A stretch of DNA of 64,000 nucleotides. Origin: Pseudoalteromonas tunicata (lineage in GTDB: Bacteria > Pseudomonadota > Gammaproteobacteria > Enterobacterales > Alteromonadaceae). Under the pieces are notes generated by a model, which did no database searches, was not told the origin of the DNA, and was given only the letters and a program-made list of their open reading frames with translations. The position numbers and the translations under genes were made by a program. Shown here in pieces: positions 48,995-58,524 of the stretch. The DNA lies in the NCBI RefSeq assembly GCF_002310815.1, contig NZ_CP011032.1, forward strand, positions 1,838,001 to 1,902,000, read 5' to 3'. Every line of letters starts with the position of its first letter. Position 1 is the stretch's first letter.

Positions 48995-50152
48995 TTAATA
49001 GAAGAAATAAAATCCATACCCAATAAATAGCGCTGGTACCGTTGAGTAAATAGAGGCAACTAAAGCTGCTTTAGGTGCAAGTGCAATGGCAGGAAATAAC
49101 GCATCACCATCATTAGAAATAGCATTACTGATTAAACCACTGATTGGAATGATACCTTGTAAATAAAGACTGGTGACTAATATTTGTGGTCCGCAACCGG
49201 GTAATAAACCAATAATTGCACAAATAAGCGGAACAAATAAAACACCGTGCTGTAACCAATTAGCCAAGTCTAGTCCAAGAAAATTCACCATCAATTCATA
49301 ACTAATAAAAGCAACAATGACCCAAGTGGTGACAAAATGTGTGTCTGCAACGACTTTTGGCCAAACTTGTTTTGGTGCATTTAATGGCGAGGTATTAATT
49401 AGCGGTTCATTGTTATTGCTAAATGACCAATTGATTAAGATAAAACCACATGCAAATACTGCAAACCACTGTGTAATAAAAGAAATCGTTTCACTATAAG
49501 CAGCGATATCAATTTGTAGCGCACTTAATAACCCAATAAGTAAACTAGGTATAAGCACAAACTGCCAAAAAATAGCCGCATAATGCTGTTTTACGCTAGA
49601 AGGGGGAGACTTTACTATAAATGAAGTGTTTGTTTGTTTTGGTATTAAAAAATTATCCTCATGGAATAAACGGATAAAAAACCCCGTGGCAATCGCGGTG
49701 CAAATTGAAACCGATAAAACCAGCAACGCGGTTTTTGGTTCTGTTGCTAATAACAAAAATGCGGCATCGCCCATCGTTGCAATAAGTACGGTCACCAAAG
49801 CGGCAAAGCTTGCTTTTTGTTGGGTATATTGCGTCACAATAACGATTGCGCCACCACATCCTGGTAGTGCACCCATGAATGCTGCAAATGGGATACTGAG
49901 ATAAGGATGATCACAATAGCTTTGTTTTATTTTTTGCGGAATATAACGGCTAAATTGATGGAATAAAAATAATGTGCCAGCAACAAATACAGCGACTTGA
50001 TAAAAGGCATCAACTAAAGCTTGTTTGATTAATAAATGAGTCGCGGGGTGGGCAAATAAAATTAAGACGGCAATAACAACAATTGAACGTTTTATTCGTG
50101 CCTTTTGGTAAAGTTGATTTGTGAGGATGGGATAAGAGACTGAGCTGTCCAT
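48995..50152 (-). CDS. Putative 10-11 helix heavy-metal/manganese exporter (ArsP_2-type)
   Basis: 385 residues from the ATG at 50152 (a GTG 9 bases earlier is possible). About ten membrane helices arranged as two related halves, each with a short G-x-LPGCG motif: GALPGCGGAIVIVTQY near 90-105 and GLLPGCGPQILVTSLY near 317-332, and each followed by a polar membrane stretch with GDA (IATMGDAAFLL; SNDGDALFPAIAL). This matches the putative heavy-metal exporter family (ArsP_2), often annotated as a manganese transporter. A Fur/Mur-like box lies about 45-65 bases upstream. The substrate is not proven. Confidence 0.75.
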   Translation of the reverse strand: MDSSVSYPILTNQLYQKARIKRSIVVIAVLILFAHPATHLLIKQALVDAFYQVAVFVAGTLFLFHQFSRYIPQKIKQSYCDHPYLSIPFAAFMGALPGCGGAIVIVTQYTQQKASFAALVTVLIATMGDAAFLLLATEPKTALLVLSVSICTAIATGFFIRLFHEDNFLIPKQTNTSFIVKSPPSSVKQHYAAIFWQFVLIPSLLIGLLSALQIDIAAYSETISFITQWFAVFACGFILINWSFSNNNEPLINTSPLNAPKQVWPKVVADTHFVTTWVIVAFISYELMVNFLGLDLANWLQHGVLFVPLICAIIGLLPGCGPQILVTSLYLQGIIPISGLISNAISNDGDALFPAIALAPKAALVASIYSTVPALFIGYGFYFFY

Positions 50153-50197
50153 AAAGTGCACCGAATTAAATTATTCAGTGCACTATAATTTAGATCT

Positions 50198-50218
50198 AAA
50201 TGATAATCAATATCATTT
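50198..50218 (-). promoter_or_regulatory. Fur/Mur-like box upstream of the metal exporter gene
   Basis: Core TGATAATCAATATCA at 50201-50215 matches the 7-1-7 Fur consensus (TGATAAT-N-ATTATCA) with one mismatch; flanking A and T residues extend the symmetry to 8-5-8. It overlaps the last codons of the M28 peptidase gene and lies at promoter distance from the exporter start. Confidence 0.65.
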
Positions 50219-51841
50219 GTTGCGTTGAAATTCTGAATTTTTATTCCAAGCAGGCCAGCTGCCATCTTGCGACAAGCTAAAACCTACTTGATAAAACAGT
50301 TGTAAATCTTCCACAGCGCCAGTTAAATCCCATTCATCTCGAAAGCGATCGCACGGCTGATGATAGCAGCCTTTTAGCACTAAACTCATACGTTTACGGT
50401 AGTTTTCTGTACTATCATCAAGCGCTTGTGTACCACCACCAGCGTACATAGCAGGCACACCCATATTAGCAAATGCAAAATGATCTGAGCGGTAATAGCC
50501 ACCTGCTGCAGGTTTTGGATCGCCTGATATCGTGCGGTTTTGTGCTTTTGCGGCAACCGCTAAACGTGCATCAAGGTCCGATTTACCTAAGCCAACAACA
50601 CTAATATCTTTTACGCGACCGAGTAAATTGAGGCTATCCATGTTGATGTTAGCAACAGTTTTGTTAGGTGCGATAATTGGATTAGCAGCATAAAACTTAG
50701 AGCCTAATAAACCTTGCTCTTCAGCAGTGACGGCTAAAAAAGTGACGGAACGTTCAGGCTGTTGGCCTAACATGGTAAATGCTTGTGCAACTTCAATTAA
50801 GCCAGCAGTACCGGTCGCGTTATCGTGTGCACCATTATAAATTTGGTCACCTTTACGGTTTTTATCAGTGCCTAAATGGTCCCAGTGCGCTGAATAAATA
50901 ATGTGCTCATCACTTTTTGTGCTGCCAGGTAATGTGGCAATAAAGTTATTCGATACTGATTTTTTGATGGTATTTTTAACACTGACAGACGCAGTTAAAT
51001 CACCCAAAGGCACATGATAGCTGCCTTGCGCCGCGTTTGTTTTTGCTTGTTCAAAATCAATGTTGGCTTCGGCAAATACTGCTTTTGCTGTTTCTACCGT
51101 GATCCAGCCTTCTACCGCAACGCGGTCCATATTGTTGTTTTCTTTTTGAAAACCAAATTGTGGGCCACTCCACGAGTTTTCAACTACCGACCAAGGATAC
51201 GAGGCTGGTGCTGTTTCATGAATGATAATGGCACCGACTGCACCTTGGCGACTTGCCTCTTCAAACTTGTAAGTCCAACGGCCATAATATGTCATAGCTT
51301 CGCCCGTAAACTGGGCAGGATCTTTATTGATAAAACCCGGGTCATTAACCAGCATCACTACGGTTTTGCCCTTTACATCAACACCCTGATAATCATTCCA
51401 ATTATATTCAGGTGCATTGATCCCATAACCGACAAAAACCAGTTGTGAGTTTTCAATTGCTTCACCTGCGCTAATTCGGCTAGAACCCATTACCATATCT
51501 TGTTTATATTGGTAAGACTTGCTACCTAACGTGAGGGTCATATTTGGGTCAGCTTCCAGCGAAACTAATGGCACTTCTTGTAAAAAGCTGTCGCCATTAC
51601 CTGGTTTAAAGCCAAGGGCTTTAAATTGCTCTGTTAAATAGTTTAGTGTTAGCGTTTCACCTTCACTTGAAGGCGCACGGCCGCCAAACTCATCAGAGGC
51701 AAGCACTTTTATATGGTTAGCTAGTTCTGAGCTGTTAATGCTTTGATAAGCAATGTTTTGTTGTTCTGTTGAAATCCCAGTGCTCTGGCAGCCCGTTAAA
51801 ACCGCCATGGAGACTAAAGATAAGGCAAATATTTTTTTCAT
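50213..51841 (-). CDS. M28-family metallopeptidase, lipoprotein
   Basis: 542 residues. Lipoprotein signal MKKIFALSLVSMAVLTGC with a lipobox ending at Cys18, so anchored in the outer or inner membrane. A PA-like insert lies at about 110-260. The M28 zinc site follows in order: SAHWDHLG near 319, GAHDNATGTAGLIE near 336, TAEEQGLLGS near 373, NMDSLNLLG near 397 and YRSDHFAFANMGVPA near 446, supplying all expected ligands and the catalytic Glu. It is probably an aminopeptidase acting on peptides outside the cytoplasm. AAGGAAAG precedes the ATG. Confidence 0.92.
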   Translation of the reverse strand: MKKIFALSLVSMAVLTGCQSTGISTEQQNIAYQSINSSELANHIKVLASDEFGGRAPSSEGETLTLNYLTEQFKALGFKPGNGDSFLQEVPLVSLEADPNMTLTLGSKSYQYKQDMVMGSSRISAGEAIENSQLVFVGYGINAPEYNWNDYQGVDVKGKTVVMLVNDPGFINKDPAQFTGEAMTYYGRWTYKFEEASRQGAVGAIIIHETAPASYPWSVVENSWSGPQFGFQKENNNMDRVAVEGWITVETAKAVFAEANIDFEQAKTNAAQGSYHVPLGDLTASVSVKNTIKKSVSNNFIATLPGSTKSDEHIIYSAHWDHLGTDKNRKGDQIYNGAHDNATGTAGLIEVAQAFTMLGQQPERSVTFLAVTAEEQGLLGSKFYAANPIIAPNKTVANINMDSLNLLGRVKDISVVGLGKSDLDARLAVAAKAQNRTISGDPKPAAGGYYRSDHFAFANMGVPAMYAGGGTQALDDSTENYRKRMSLVLKGCYHQPCDRFRDEWDLTGAVEDLQLFYQVGFSLSQDGSWPAWNKNSEFQRNK

Positions 51842-51959
51842 TATAATTACTTTCCTTAAAAAGTTGGCTTTAGTATATGAACTTCAGTTAAATCAAACCA
51901 GTTTTTGCGGTAAAGTAGCGCGGTTTTTAGATTAATGGCTCAAAAGCCAAGGTTTGACA

Positions 51960-52811
51960 ATGACTGACAAAACACACAGCGCTAACAAGCGCTTTGTTGC
52001 AGATACCCATTGGAGTGTAGCGTTTCTTGATGTGCCACTTTTTGCTCATCTTGACGCATTATTTTCTCTTTCATCTCACAGTGAATGGCCCTCGGTTGAG
52101 TGGTTTAATCAACTCTCAGATGGGATTGTGCTTGCTAGCGGGCAAAAGTTAAAATTTGTTGCCAATGATGATTTAGCCAACGAAACCCGTTATTACGAGC
52201 AAATTATTTATGAAACAGGGCAAGTGCCAACTCGGTTAGAAAATTGGCATGACTTATTTGGGGCATTTATTTGGTTATTGTTTCCAAAAACTAAAAGTTT
52301 ACTTAATCAACTTCATATAAATGAGATCAATGAGTTTGGCTTAGTTGAGCGTTCAACCGCTCGCAATGCCATTACCTTATTTGACGAATGTGGTGTGATA
52401 GTCACCTACGACCCCACAGATCTATTGGCTTCGCAAATACCTGTCTTGTTGCAAACGCATCAATGGTCAGATGCGTTTGTTACTCATCGAGCTTTGTGGG
52501 GCAATCAAATTAACGCTTTTATGTTTGGTCATGCCAATTACGAAATGGCAACAAAACCGTATTTAGGGCTCACTGGTAAAGTATTATTTTTACCGCTTAT
52601 CAGTGAATTTAACCTTTTATCACTAAAAAAGCAGTACCAGGAATTAGATGATGCACTTTGTAATCATATTAGTGATAATCAGGTACTTATAAATAATAAA
52701 CAGTTATCACCCATGCCATTTCTAGGCATTCCTAATTGGTATGATGACAATCAAGATCCGCAGTTTTATCACAATACGGATTACTTTAGGCCTAAACGAA
52801 GGAATACATGA
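51960..52811 (+). CDS. DUF3025 protein
   Basis: 283 residues from the ATG at 51960, with AAGG 7 bases upstream; an in-frame TTG 6 bases earlier is less likely. The segment ETGQVPTRLENWHDLFGAFIWLLFPKTKS (about 86-114) with the invariant-looking NWHDLFGA-x-W-x-x-FP block and LPGIPNWYDDN-type end (FLGIPNWYDDNQDPQFYHNTDYFRP, about 258-281) are the DUF3025 hallmarks. No signal peptide or membrane helix. Function unknown. Overlaps the ABC ATPase gene by 4 bases (ATGATG), so it is translationally linked to natAB. Confidence 0.82.
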   Translation: MTDKTHSANKRFVADTHWSVAFLDVPLFAHLDALFSLSSHSEWPSVEWFNQLSDGIVLASGQKLKFVANDDLANETRYYEQIIYETGQVPTRLENWHDLFGAFIWLLFPKTKSLLNQLHINEINEFGLVERSTARNAITLFDECGVIVTYDPTDLLASQIPVLLQTHQWSDAFVTHRALWGNQINAFMFGHANYEMATKPYLGLTGKVLFLPLISEFNLLSLKKQYQELDDALCNHISDNQVLINNKQLSPMPFLGIPNWYDDNQDPQFYHNTDYFRPKRRNT

Positions 52812-53599
52812 TGATTGAAGTACTCGGGCTCAAAAAGAAATTTAAGCTCACCAAAGATCATAAAAAAAACAAACAAGAATTTGTTGATCCCCGCGAAGAT
52901 GCCGATTATTTCCACTCCGTGCGAGATGTCAGCTTTTCATGCGGCAAAGGCGAAGTACTCGGGTTATTAGGCCCAAATGGCGCGGGAAAAACAACCACAC
53001 TTCGTATGCTGTCAACTGCTTTACAACCGGATGCTGGCAACATAGTGATTAACGGTGTCGATGTGATTAAATCGCCTCTTGAAGCACGTAAAAAAATTGG
53101 TTTTTTATCGGGTTCTACCGGGTTATATGGCCGTTTAACTGCCAAAGAAAATATTGAATATTTTGCTCGTTTACATGGTATGAGTAAATTATCGGTAAAG
53201 AATCGCTGTGAAGAACTATTTGATATGCTTGATATGCACAGTTTTGTTGATAAACGAGCCGAGCATTTATCAACGGGCATGAAACAAAAAACTAATATTG
53301 CCCGTGCTGTAGTGCATTTCCCTGAAGTTGTGGTGCTCGATGAACCTACTACAGGGCTTGATATTATGACGACACAAACGGTGATTAAGTTTATTCAAGG
53401 CCTCAAAGAGCAGGGCACGCCAGTGATTTTCTCGACTCATCATCTTGATGAAATTGCTTTATTGTGTGAGCGCGTCACTGTTATTAACCAAGGTATTAGC
53501 TGTTTTAATGGCACTTTGAGCGAATTTAAGCAACAAGGTCAAAGTGATACTTTAAACCAAGCATTTTTAAATCTTTTGCAGGAGCCAAGCCATGTTTGA
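52808..53599 (+). CDS. natA: ABC transporter ATPase, NatA type
   Basis: 263 residues. Walker [17 protein letters not shown] near 54-69, Q-loop region [14 protein letters not shown] near 98, signature LSTGMKQK near 154, Walker [13 protein letters not shown] near 175 and the switch His in STHHLDE near 210. The signature LSTGMKQ and an N-terminal insert of about 25 charged residues fit the NatA sodium-export/ABC-2 group. It pairs with the permease gene, which it overlaps by 8 bases. Exported substrate (Na+, or an antibiotic-like compound) cannot be decided from sequence. Confidence 0.9.
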   Translation: MMIEVLGLKKKFKLTKDHKKNKQEFVDPREDADYFHSVRDVSFSCGKGEVLGLLGPNGAGKTTTLRMLSTALQPDAGNIVINGVDVIKSPLEARKKIGFLSGSTGLYGRLTAKENIEYFARLHGMSKLSVKNRCEELFDMLDMHSFVDKRAEHLSTGMKQKTNIARAVVHFPEVVVLDEPTTGLDIMTTQTVIKFIQGLKEQGTPVIFSTHHLDEIALLCERVTVINQGISCFNGTLSEFKQQGQSDTLNQAFLNLLQEPSHV

Positions 53600-54794
53600 A
53601 GTTTTTCTCAAGGAATTGCGCGAACTATTGCGCGATAAAAAAACCTTATTGTTTGTTGTGGCTATGCCGATTTTAGTGTTTCCCATTATTTTTGGTTTAA
53701 TTGGTTTTTTGATGAGCCAAGCAACGTTAGAAGCTGAGCAAAAAGTGCATACCTACGCGATTGCTAATGAAGCATTTGCTCCTTCTTTTGCTCAAGAGAT
53801 GTTTTATCACAAAAGCTTTAAACAGACTGAAGCGGTTTACACCACTGTAGAGGAAATGAAACAAGCGGTGCGAGATGGCAAAATTGATGTTGGTATTATT
53901 ATTCCAACCGAACCACGCGACAAACTGGCAGCCGGTGAACAAAGTAAATGGCAAGTGGTGTATAACGATGCATCGTCAATCAACTTTATCTTCAGTCGCG
54001 TAAAAGAAGCTATTGAGAATTTCTCTGGGGTATTACAAGCAGAACGCTTTTCCTTACTGGGCGTTGAACAAACGGCTCAAGCTGCATTATTGAAACCGAT
54101 TGAGATTGAAAAAGTTGATACTGCAAATAAGCGTGAAAACTTGGGCGAAAAGCTCGGTGCGCTTATCCCTTATTTACTTATTCCTTTGGTGCTTGCAGGT
54201 GCTACTTATCCTGCGATTGATTTAGGTGCAGGCGAAAAAGAACGAGGCACCTTAGAGACATTATTACTGACACCTGTTACTCGTACTGAGCTTGTTTTAG
54301 GTAAGTTTTTAACCGTATTAACCAGCTCTTTGGCCACTGCACTGATAACTGTGGTGAGTATGGGCGTGTGGATGAGCTTGATCAGCCATTTTGTTGAGCT
54401 AAAAGCGCTCAAAGAAGCGGTAGGAACCATAGGTATATTGGATTTAAGTTTAATTCTGTTGATGCTTATCCCCCTTGCTGCTGTGTTTTCATCTGTTGTA
54501 TTGGCTATCTCAATTTATGCTCGGACGTTTAAAGAAGCGCAAAATTATATGGGCCCATTGACCATGTTAGCATTTATGCCGTTATTAGTTGCTATGATGC
54601 CTAATATGGAACTGACCTATAAAACTGCAATGATCCCAATTACTAACGTGGCCCTTGCGATTAAAGATTTACTTAAAGGTACGGTAGATTATTCATTAGT
54701 TGGCATGATTTTTTGTGCAACTGTGGTATTAGCAGGTGTTTTAATGGCCTTTTGCGTTCATTGGTTTAAGAAAGAGTCGGTACTTTTTCGCTAA
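53592..54794 (+). CDS. natB: ABC-2 type permease, NatB type
   Basis: 400 residues. An N-terminal helix (LLFVVAMPILVFPIIFGLIGFL, about 19-40) is followed by a large extracytoplasmic region (about 45-190). Then come five to six helices (about 195-395) with GAGEKERGTLETLLLTPVTRTELVLGKFL near 213-241, the ABC-2 permease hallmark. Forms the membrane part of the transporter with the preceding ATPase. Terminator follows. Confidence 0.88.
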   Translation: MFEVFLKELRELLRDKKTLLFVVAMPILVFPIIFGLIGFLMSQATLEAEQKVHTYAIANEAFAPSFAQEMFYHKSFKQTEAVYTTVEEMKQAVRDGKIDVGIIIPTEPRDKLAAGEQSKWQVVYNDASSINFIFSRVKEAIENFSGVLQAERFSLLGVEQTAQAALLKPIEIEKVDTANKRENLGEKLGALIPYLLIPLVLAGATYPAIDLGAGEKERGTLETLLLTPVTRTELVLGKFLTVLTSSLATALITVVSMGVWMSLISHFVELKALKEAVGTIGILDLSLILLMLIPLAAVFSSVVLAISIYARTFKEAQNYMGPLTMLAFMPLLVAMMPNMELTYKTAMIPITNVALAIKDLLKGTVDYSLVGMIFCATVVLAGVLMAFCVHWFKKESVLFR

Positions 54795-54819
54795 AACCAG
54801 TTAACCTTAGGCATCTTTT

Positions 54820-54847
54820 AAGCTCGTAATGATTACGAGCTTTTTTA
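54820..54847 (+). terminator. Terminator of DUF3025-natAB
   Basis: 10-bp stem AAGCTCGTAA / TTACGAGCTT with a 3-base loop and trailing T-run, 25 bases after the natB stop. Confidence 0.9.
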
Positions 54848-54872
54848 TTTTCTAAAAGACCTCTCTATTGTT

Positions 54873-55154
54873 ATGAAAAAAACAGATAAAAAAATGAATA
54901 CTGCGGTAATCAAACAGCTTAATGCATTATGTGATGAACTAACGTTTACCCTGACGGGCTTTCGCTATGTCAGTCATACTCTTGAAGCTAAGTCGACTCA
55001 ATACGCTATTACCGTTTTATTGTATTTTGATACCCCAGAAAACAAAGACGCGGCGCAACTTAAAAAGGGTGAAATAGTGGCCTTAATTCAGTCGCTACTG
55101 CTACCTACAGGGCTCACTGTGAATGAAAAAGAGATAAAGTGGTTAATTGAGTAA
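54873..55154 (+). CDS. Small conserved-looking protein (93 residues), unknown function
   Basis: MKKTDKKMNTAVIKQLNALCDELTF... with alternating helix and strand character and no membrane segment or signal. The opening K-x-DKK...I-x-x-x-L-x-x-x-C-D and a later strand pair recall short proteins in Vibrio and Shewanella that are often mislabelled 'Fis family', but I see no helix-turn-helix. The ribosome-binding site is weak and Met8 is an alternative start. Flanked by terminators on both sides, so a single-gene unit. Confidence 0.65.
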   Translation: MKKTDKKMNTAVIKQLNALCDELTFTLTGFRYVSHTLEAKSTQYAITVLLYFDTPENKDAAQLKKGEIVALIQSLLLPTGLTVNEKEIKWLIE

Positions 55155-55265
55155 TACAGCAGATATTACCATTGTTAATATTTCTATGGGGTTATATCAG
55201 TATTTAAGTAATTGGCTAGCTTAGGGTAATACTGTTTTTGTGTATTCATTAAAATTTAACCATAA

Positions 55266-55294
55266 AAAAACCGTAGTGTAATGCTACGGTTTTT
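55266..55294. terminator. Bidirectional terminator between the 93-residue gene and proS
   Basis: 11-bp stem AAAAACCGTAG / CTACGGTTTTT with a 7-base loop, located 22 bases past the proS stop and about 110 bases after the convergent gene. Confidence 0.9.
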
Positions 55295-55315
55295 CAGACT
55301 AACAATATGAATTAA

Positions 55316-57037
55316 TTAACCACGAATTTTAGCAATTAACTCAGCAACAACCGTGTCCAAGTTATACATGGCGTTTTCACCACTACGGCTCTTATATTCA
55401 ACACAATTGTCATCAAGGTTGCGCTCGCCAATCACAAGAGTGTGTGGAATACCGATAAGTTCCATATCGTTAAACATCACACCTGGGCGCTCTTTACGGT
55501 CATCAAATAATACTTCAATGCCTGCAGCTTTAAGCTCTTGATAAATACGCTCAGCCACCGCAGGAATACGGTGCGACTTGTGCATATTCATTGGCACAAT
55601 GGCAATTTGAAATGGTGCAATCGCTTTTGGCCATACTATGCCTTTAGCATCAAAGTTTTGCTCAATAGCAGCCGCTACGATCCGAGATACACCAATACCA
55701 TAACAACCCATGGTCATGATTTGGTTTTTACCGGTTTCATTTAATACACCTGCTTTCATCGCATCGGAGTATTTAGTACCCAGTTGGAAAATGTGACCCA
55801 CTTCAATACCACGTTTAATTGAAAGTGTACCGTTACCGCATGGACTCACATCACCTTCAACCACATTGCGTAAATCAGCAATTTCATAATTGGCCACATC
55901 CCGGTCAAAATTGATACCTGAATAATGTTCACCATCTTTATTCGCACCGGCAACAAAATCAGCAAGAATGCTCGCTGAGCGGTCGACGATTACAGGAATT
56001 GATAAACCGACTGGGCCAAGAGAACCTGGGGCTGCACCAATTGCTGCAATAATGTCGTGATCTTTAGCAAATTCGAGCGGGCTGTCACACAGTGGGTGTT
56101 TTTCAGCTTTAAGTTCATTGAGTTCGTGGTCGCCACGAACCACTAATGCCACTAGGCCACGTTTACCTTCTTCATCGGGTGCACCATAAACAATCAAGGT
56201 TTTAACACAACGATGTGGTTTAACACCGTGTAATGTTTTTAAATCTTCAATGGTTTTAGCATCAGGGGTAGCAAACGTATTTAATTCTTTTGTTGCCGCA
56301 GGGCGAGGCTCTGATGGCATCACAGCTTCTGCTTTTTCAATATTTGCCGCGTAATCACTGCCAGAGCTAAATGCAATGGCATCTTCACCTGATTCGGCAA
56401 GTACATGGAACTCGTGTGACACACTGCCACCAATCGAACCGGTGTCTGCAATAACAGGGCGGTACTCTAAACCAATGCGTTCAAACACATTGCAATATGC
56501 TTGGTGCATGATTGCATATGTATTGGCCAAACACTCATCACTTAAATGGAAAGAATAGGCATCTTTCATCGTGAACTCACGAGCACGCATAACACCAAAA
56601 CGTGGGCGAACTTCATCACGTACTTTGGTTTGAATTTGGAATAAGTTTAAAGGTAACTGCTTGTAACTTGATACTTCTTTACGTACAAACTCAGTGATCA
56701 CTTCTTCGTGTGTTGGGCCAAGGGCAAATTCACGATTATGACGGTCTTTAATTCGTAATAATTCTGGGCCAAATTGTTCCCAACGACCAGACTCAATCCA
56801 CAGATCTGCAGGTTGGATCACAGGCATCAGCATTTCAATTGCGCCGGCTTTTTCCATTTCATCACGCACAATCGCTTCAACTTTACGTAATACACGTAAA
56901 CCTGAGGGTAACCAGGTATATAATCCTGATGCTAAACGGCGGATCATCCCAGCGCGTAACATCAGTTGATGGCTGATAATTTCAGCATCTGAAGGGACTT
57001 CTTTTAGTGTTGCGAGAATATATTGGCTTGTACGCAT
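55316..57037 (-). CDS. proS: Prolyl-tRNA synthetase, bacterial type with editing domain
   Basis: 573 residues (E. coli 572). Class II synthetase; motif 1 region near 40-75 ([20 protein letters not shown]), motif 2 region [31 protein letters not shown] near 132-162. The YbaK-like editing insertion (about 225-405, with [11 protein letters not shown] and [12 protein letters not shown]) removes Ala-tRNAPro. Motif 3 is [17 protein letters not shown] near 442. The C-terminal anticodon-binding domain covers about 475-573. Confidence 0.98.
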   Translation of the reverse strand: MRTSQYILATLKEVPSDAEIISHQLMLRAGMIRRLASGLYTWLPSGLRVLRKVEAIVRDEMEKAGAIEMLMPVIQPADLWIESGRWEQFGPELLRIKDRHNREFALGPTHEEVITEFVRKEVSSYKQLPLNLFQIQTKVRDEVRPRFGVMRAREFTMKDAYSFHLSDECLANTYAIMHQAYCNVFERIGLEYRPVIADTGSIGGSVSHEFHVLAESGEDAIAFSSGSDYAANIEKAEAVMPSEPRPAATKELNTFATPDAKTIEDLKTLHGVKPHRCVKTLIVYGAPDEEGKRGLVALVVRGDHELNELKAEKHPLCDSPLEFAKDHDIIAAIGAAPGSLGPVGLSIPVIVDRSASILADFVAGANKDGEHYSGINFDRDVANYEIADLRNVVEGDVSPCGNGTLSIKRGIEVGHIFQLGTKYSDAMKAGVLNETGKNQIMTMGCYGIGVSRIVAAAIEQNFDAKGIVWPKAIAPFQIAIVPMNMHKSHRIPAVAERIYQELKAAGIEVLFDDRKERPGVMFNDMELIGIPHTLVIGERNLDDNCVEYKSRSGENAMYNLDTVVAELIAKIRG

Positions 57038-57122
57038 TATTGTTCCGTATTCTTATTGCAGATTAACAATCTATTAAATGTTTAAGTCGCTAGTGTAGCA
57101 GTGCTTTTGCTTGCAAAAAAGC

Positions 57123-57836
57123 TTAACGAGCGCTTTGCTTGGTAATTTCTAATACGATATTGCAATTGCCTTCAATTTGCCATTTTATGTTGAAGCAATG
57201 CAGCGTCATACCGTATTGTTGAATGCCTTCTTTGGTTTTTTTATACGCAGGGCGAGGATCTTGTTTTAAGACACTGCTAATAAAGCCCTGTAATTCGGGA
57301 AACGCGCTTTGCGCTTGACAAAAAGCAATGGCTTGTGGCGTAAATTCAACCGTAAGTTCTGTTTCAGGACGATCATCGGCAAAGCCACCGAGTGCATCAG
57401 GTAAACTGTCTGAGTAAGGTAAATAAGGCTTAATATCGATGATTGGCGTGCCATCAAGCAGGTCAATCCCTGATAGCTCAAGCGATAATTGACCATTTTT
57501 GTAGTTTATGCCGTCTAGTTTTACAGCACTCATGCCAATGGCGTTCGGTCTAAAGGTTGCGCGCGTAGCAAAGACGCCTTTTTTTTCATTGCCACCTAAA
57601 CGGGGTGGGCGCACCAGTGCTGACCAGCCTTTATCAGCAGTTTCATGAAACCGAAATAACAGCCAAACATGGCTAAATTCATCTAAACCACGAACAAACT
57701 CTTCACGATTAAAAGTAGGATTAAAAATCAGTTTTGCTTTTGCTTCGGGGATCAGTCTCGGTTGGCGAGGAATAGCAAACTTTTGTTTGTAGGGAGATTG
57801 GATATAACCAATCGGTTCGATTTGATAGTGCTGCAT
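57123..57836 (-). CDS. trmO: tRNA m6t6A37 methyltransferase TrmO (TsaA/YaeB)
   Basis: 237 residues (E. coli 235). SAM-dependent enzyme that N6-methylates t6A37 of certain tRNAs. The TsaA-fold core reads PIGYIQSPYKQKFAIPRQPRL near 7-27, SHVWLLFRFHE near 51, VRPPRLGGNEKKGVFATRATFRPNAIGMSAVKL near 75-107 and LDGTPIIDIKPYLPY near 126. AAGG 7 bases before the ATG is the ribosome-binding site, but it lies in the 3' arm of an 8-bp hairpin (57839-57865) that may reduce translation. Confidence 0.93.
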   Translation of the reverse strand: MQHYQIEPIGYIQSPYKQKFAIPRQPRLIPEAKAKLIFNPTFNREEFVRGLDEFSHVWLLFRFHETADKGWSALVRPPRLGGNEKKGVFATRATFRPNAIGMSAVKLDGINYKNGQLSLELSGIDLLDGTPIIDIKPYLPYSDSLPDALGGFADDRPETELTVEFTPQAIAFCQAQSAFPELQGFISSVLKQDPRPAYKKTKEGIQQYGMTLHCFNIKWQIEGNCNIVLEITKQSAR

Positions 57837-57838
57837 TA

Positions 57839-57865
57839 CTCGACCTTGTAACCAAAGAGGTCGAG
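57839..57865 (-). promoter_or_regulatory. Hairpin covering the trmO ribosome-binding site
   Basis: On the minus strand CTCGACCT pairs with AGGTCGAG (8 bp, loop 11). The 3' arm contains the AGG of the AAGG ribosome-binding site, 2 bases from the trmO ATG. No T-run follows, so it is not an intrinsic terminator. Confidence 0.5.
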
Positions 57866-57908
57866 CATTTTAATCATTCGCTTAGCTAAAGGCTAGAACA
57901 AACTGCGC

Positions 57909-58373
57909 TTAGGGAGTTTGCAATAAAGATTCGGCTTGAATTGAAATTTCTTTCATTTTAATAGCATAGATTTCGAGGCGTTTTTCTTCTTCTGTGGTGG
58001 CCACAAAGGTGGGAACTTCAACTGGGTAGCCAGCTTGGTCGGTCGCGACAAAATTAATGATGCAGTGATTGGTTTCATTCATCGCCTGCGTTTTAGGGTC
58101 ACCGCATTTGACGCTAATGAAAATCTGCATACTTGTTTTACCTGTATGAGCAATTTTTGCTGATACTTCAACAATTTGACCTACTAAAATAGGGCGATGA
58201 AAGCGAATTGTCCCAGTTGATATTGTGACACAATAATGACCGCTCCAACCTGCTGCGCAGGCGTAACCGGCCTGATCAATCCATTTCATTACCACACCAC
58301 CGTGCACTTTGCCGCCAAAGTTTACATCGGTCGGTTCTGCCAAAAAGCGAAATACCATCGAAGATTGTTTCAT
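57909..58373 (-). CDS. Hotdog-fold acyl-CoA thioesterase (YciA/BACH-like)
   Basis: 154 residues, one hotdog domain. The opening MVFRFLAEPTDVNFGGKVHGGVVMKWIDQAGYACAA carries the Asn/His-Gly-Gly region typical of acyl-CoA hydrolases (GGKVHGGVVMKWID near 20-33). FHRPILVGQIVEVSAKI near 58 is the second family block. It hydrolyses acyl-CoA; chain-length preference is not visible. The position between ETF-QO and trmO suggests a link to acyl-CoA metabolism, but co-transcription is unlikely because a terminator lies upstream at 58472-58491. Confidence 0.87.
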   Translation of the reverse strand: MKQSSMVFRFLAEPTDVNFGGKVHGGVVMKWIDQAGYACAAGWSGHYCVTISTGTIRFHRPILVGQIVEVSAKIAHTGKTSMQIFISVKCGDPKTQAMNETNHCIINFVATDQAGYPVEVPTFVATTEEEKRLEIYAIKMKEISIQAESLLQTP

Positions 58374-58471
58374 TGTGAGAGCCCCATTTTTTATAGGTGG
58401 TCAGTTTAACCATTTTTATAAAAACAGATAGTGAAATATCACTAGAGTATTGATCATTCTATTTAATTTGC

Positions 58472-58491
58472 AAAAAAGGGGCTTTCGCCCC
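58472..58491 (-). terminator. Terminator of the ETF-QO gene
   Basis: On the minus strand a GGGGC / GCCCC stem closed by a GAAA tetraloop (GNRA type) and followed by six T. About 34 bases past the stop. Confidence 0.92.
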
Positions 58492-58524
58492 CTGCAATTT
58501 AGGATTTAGTATGACCAATTATTA

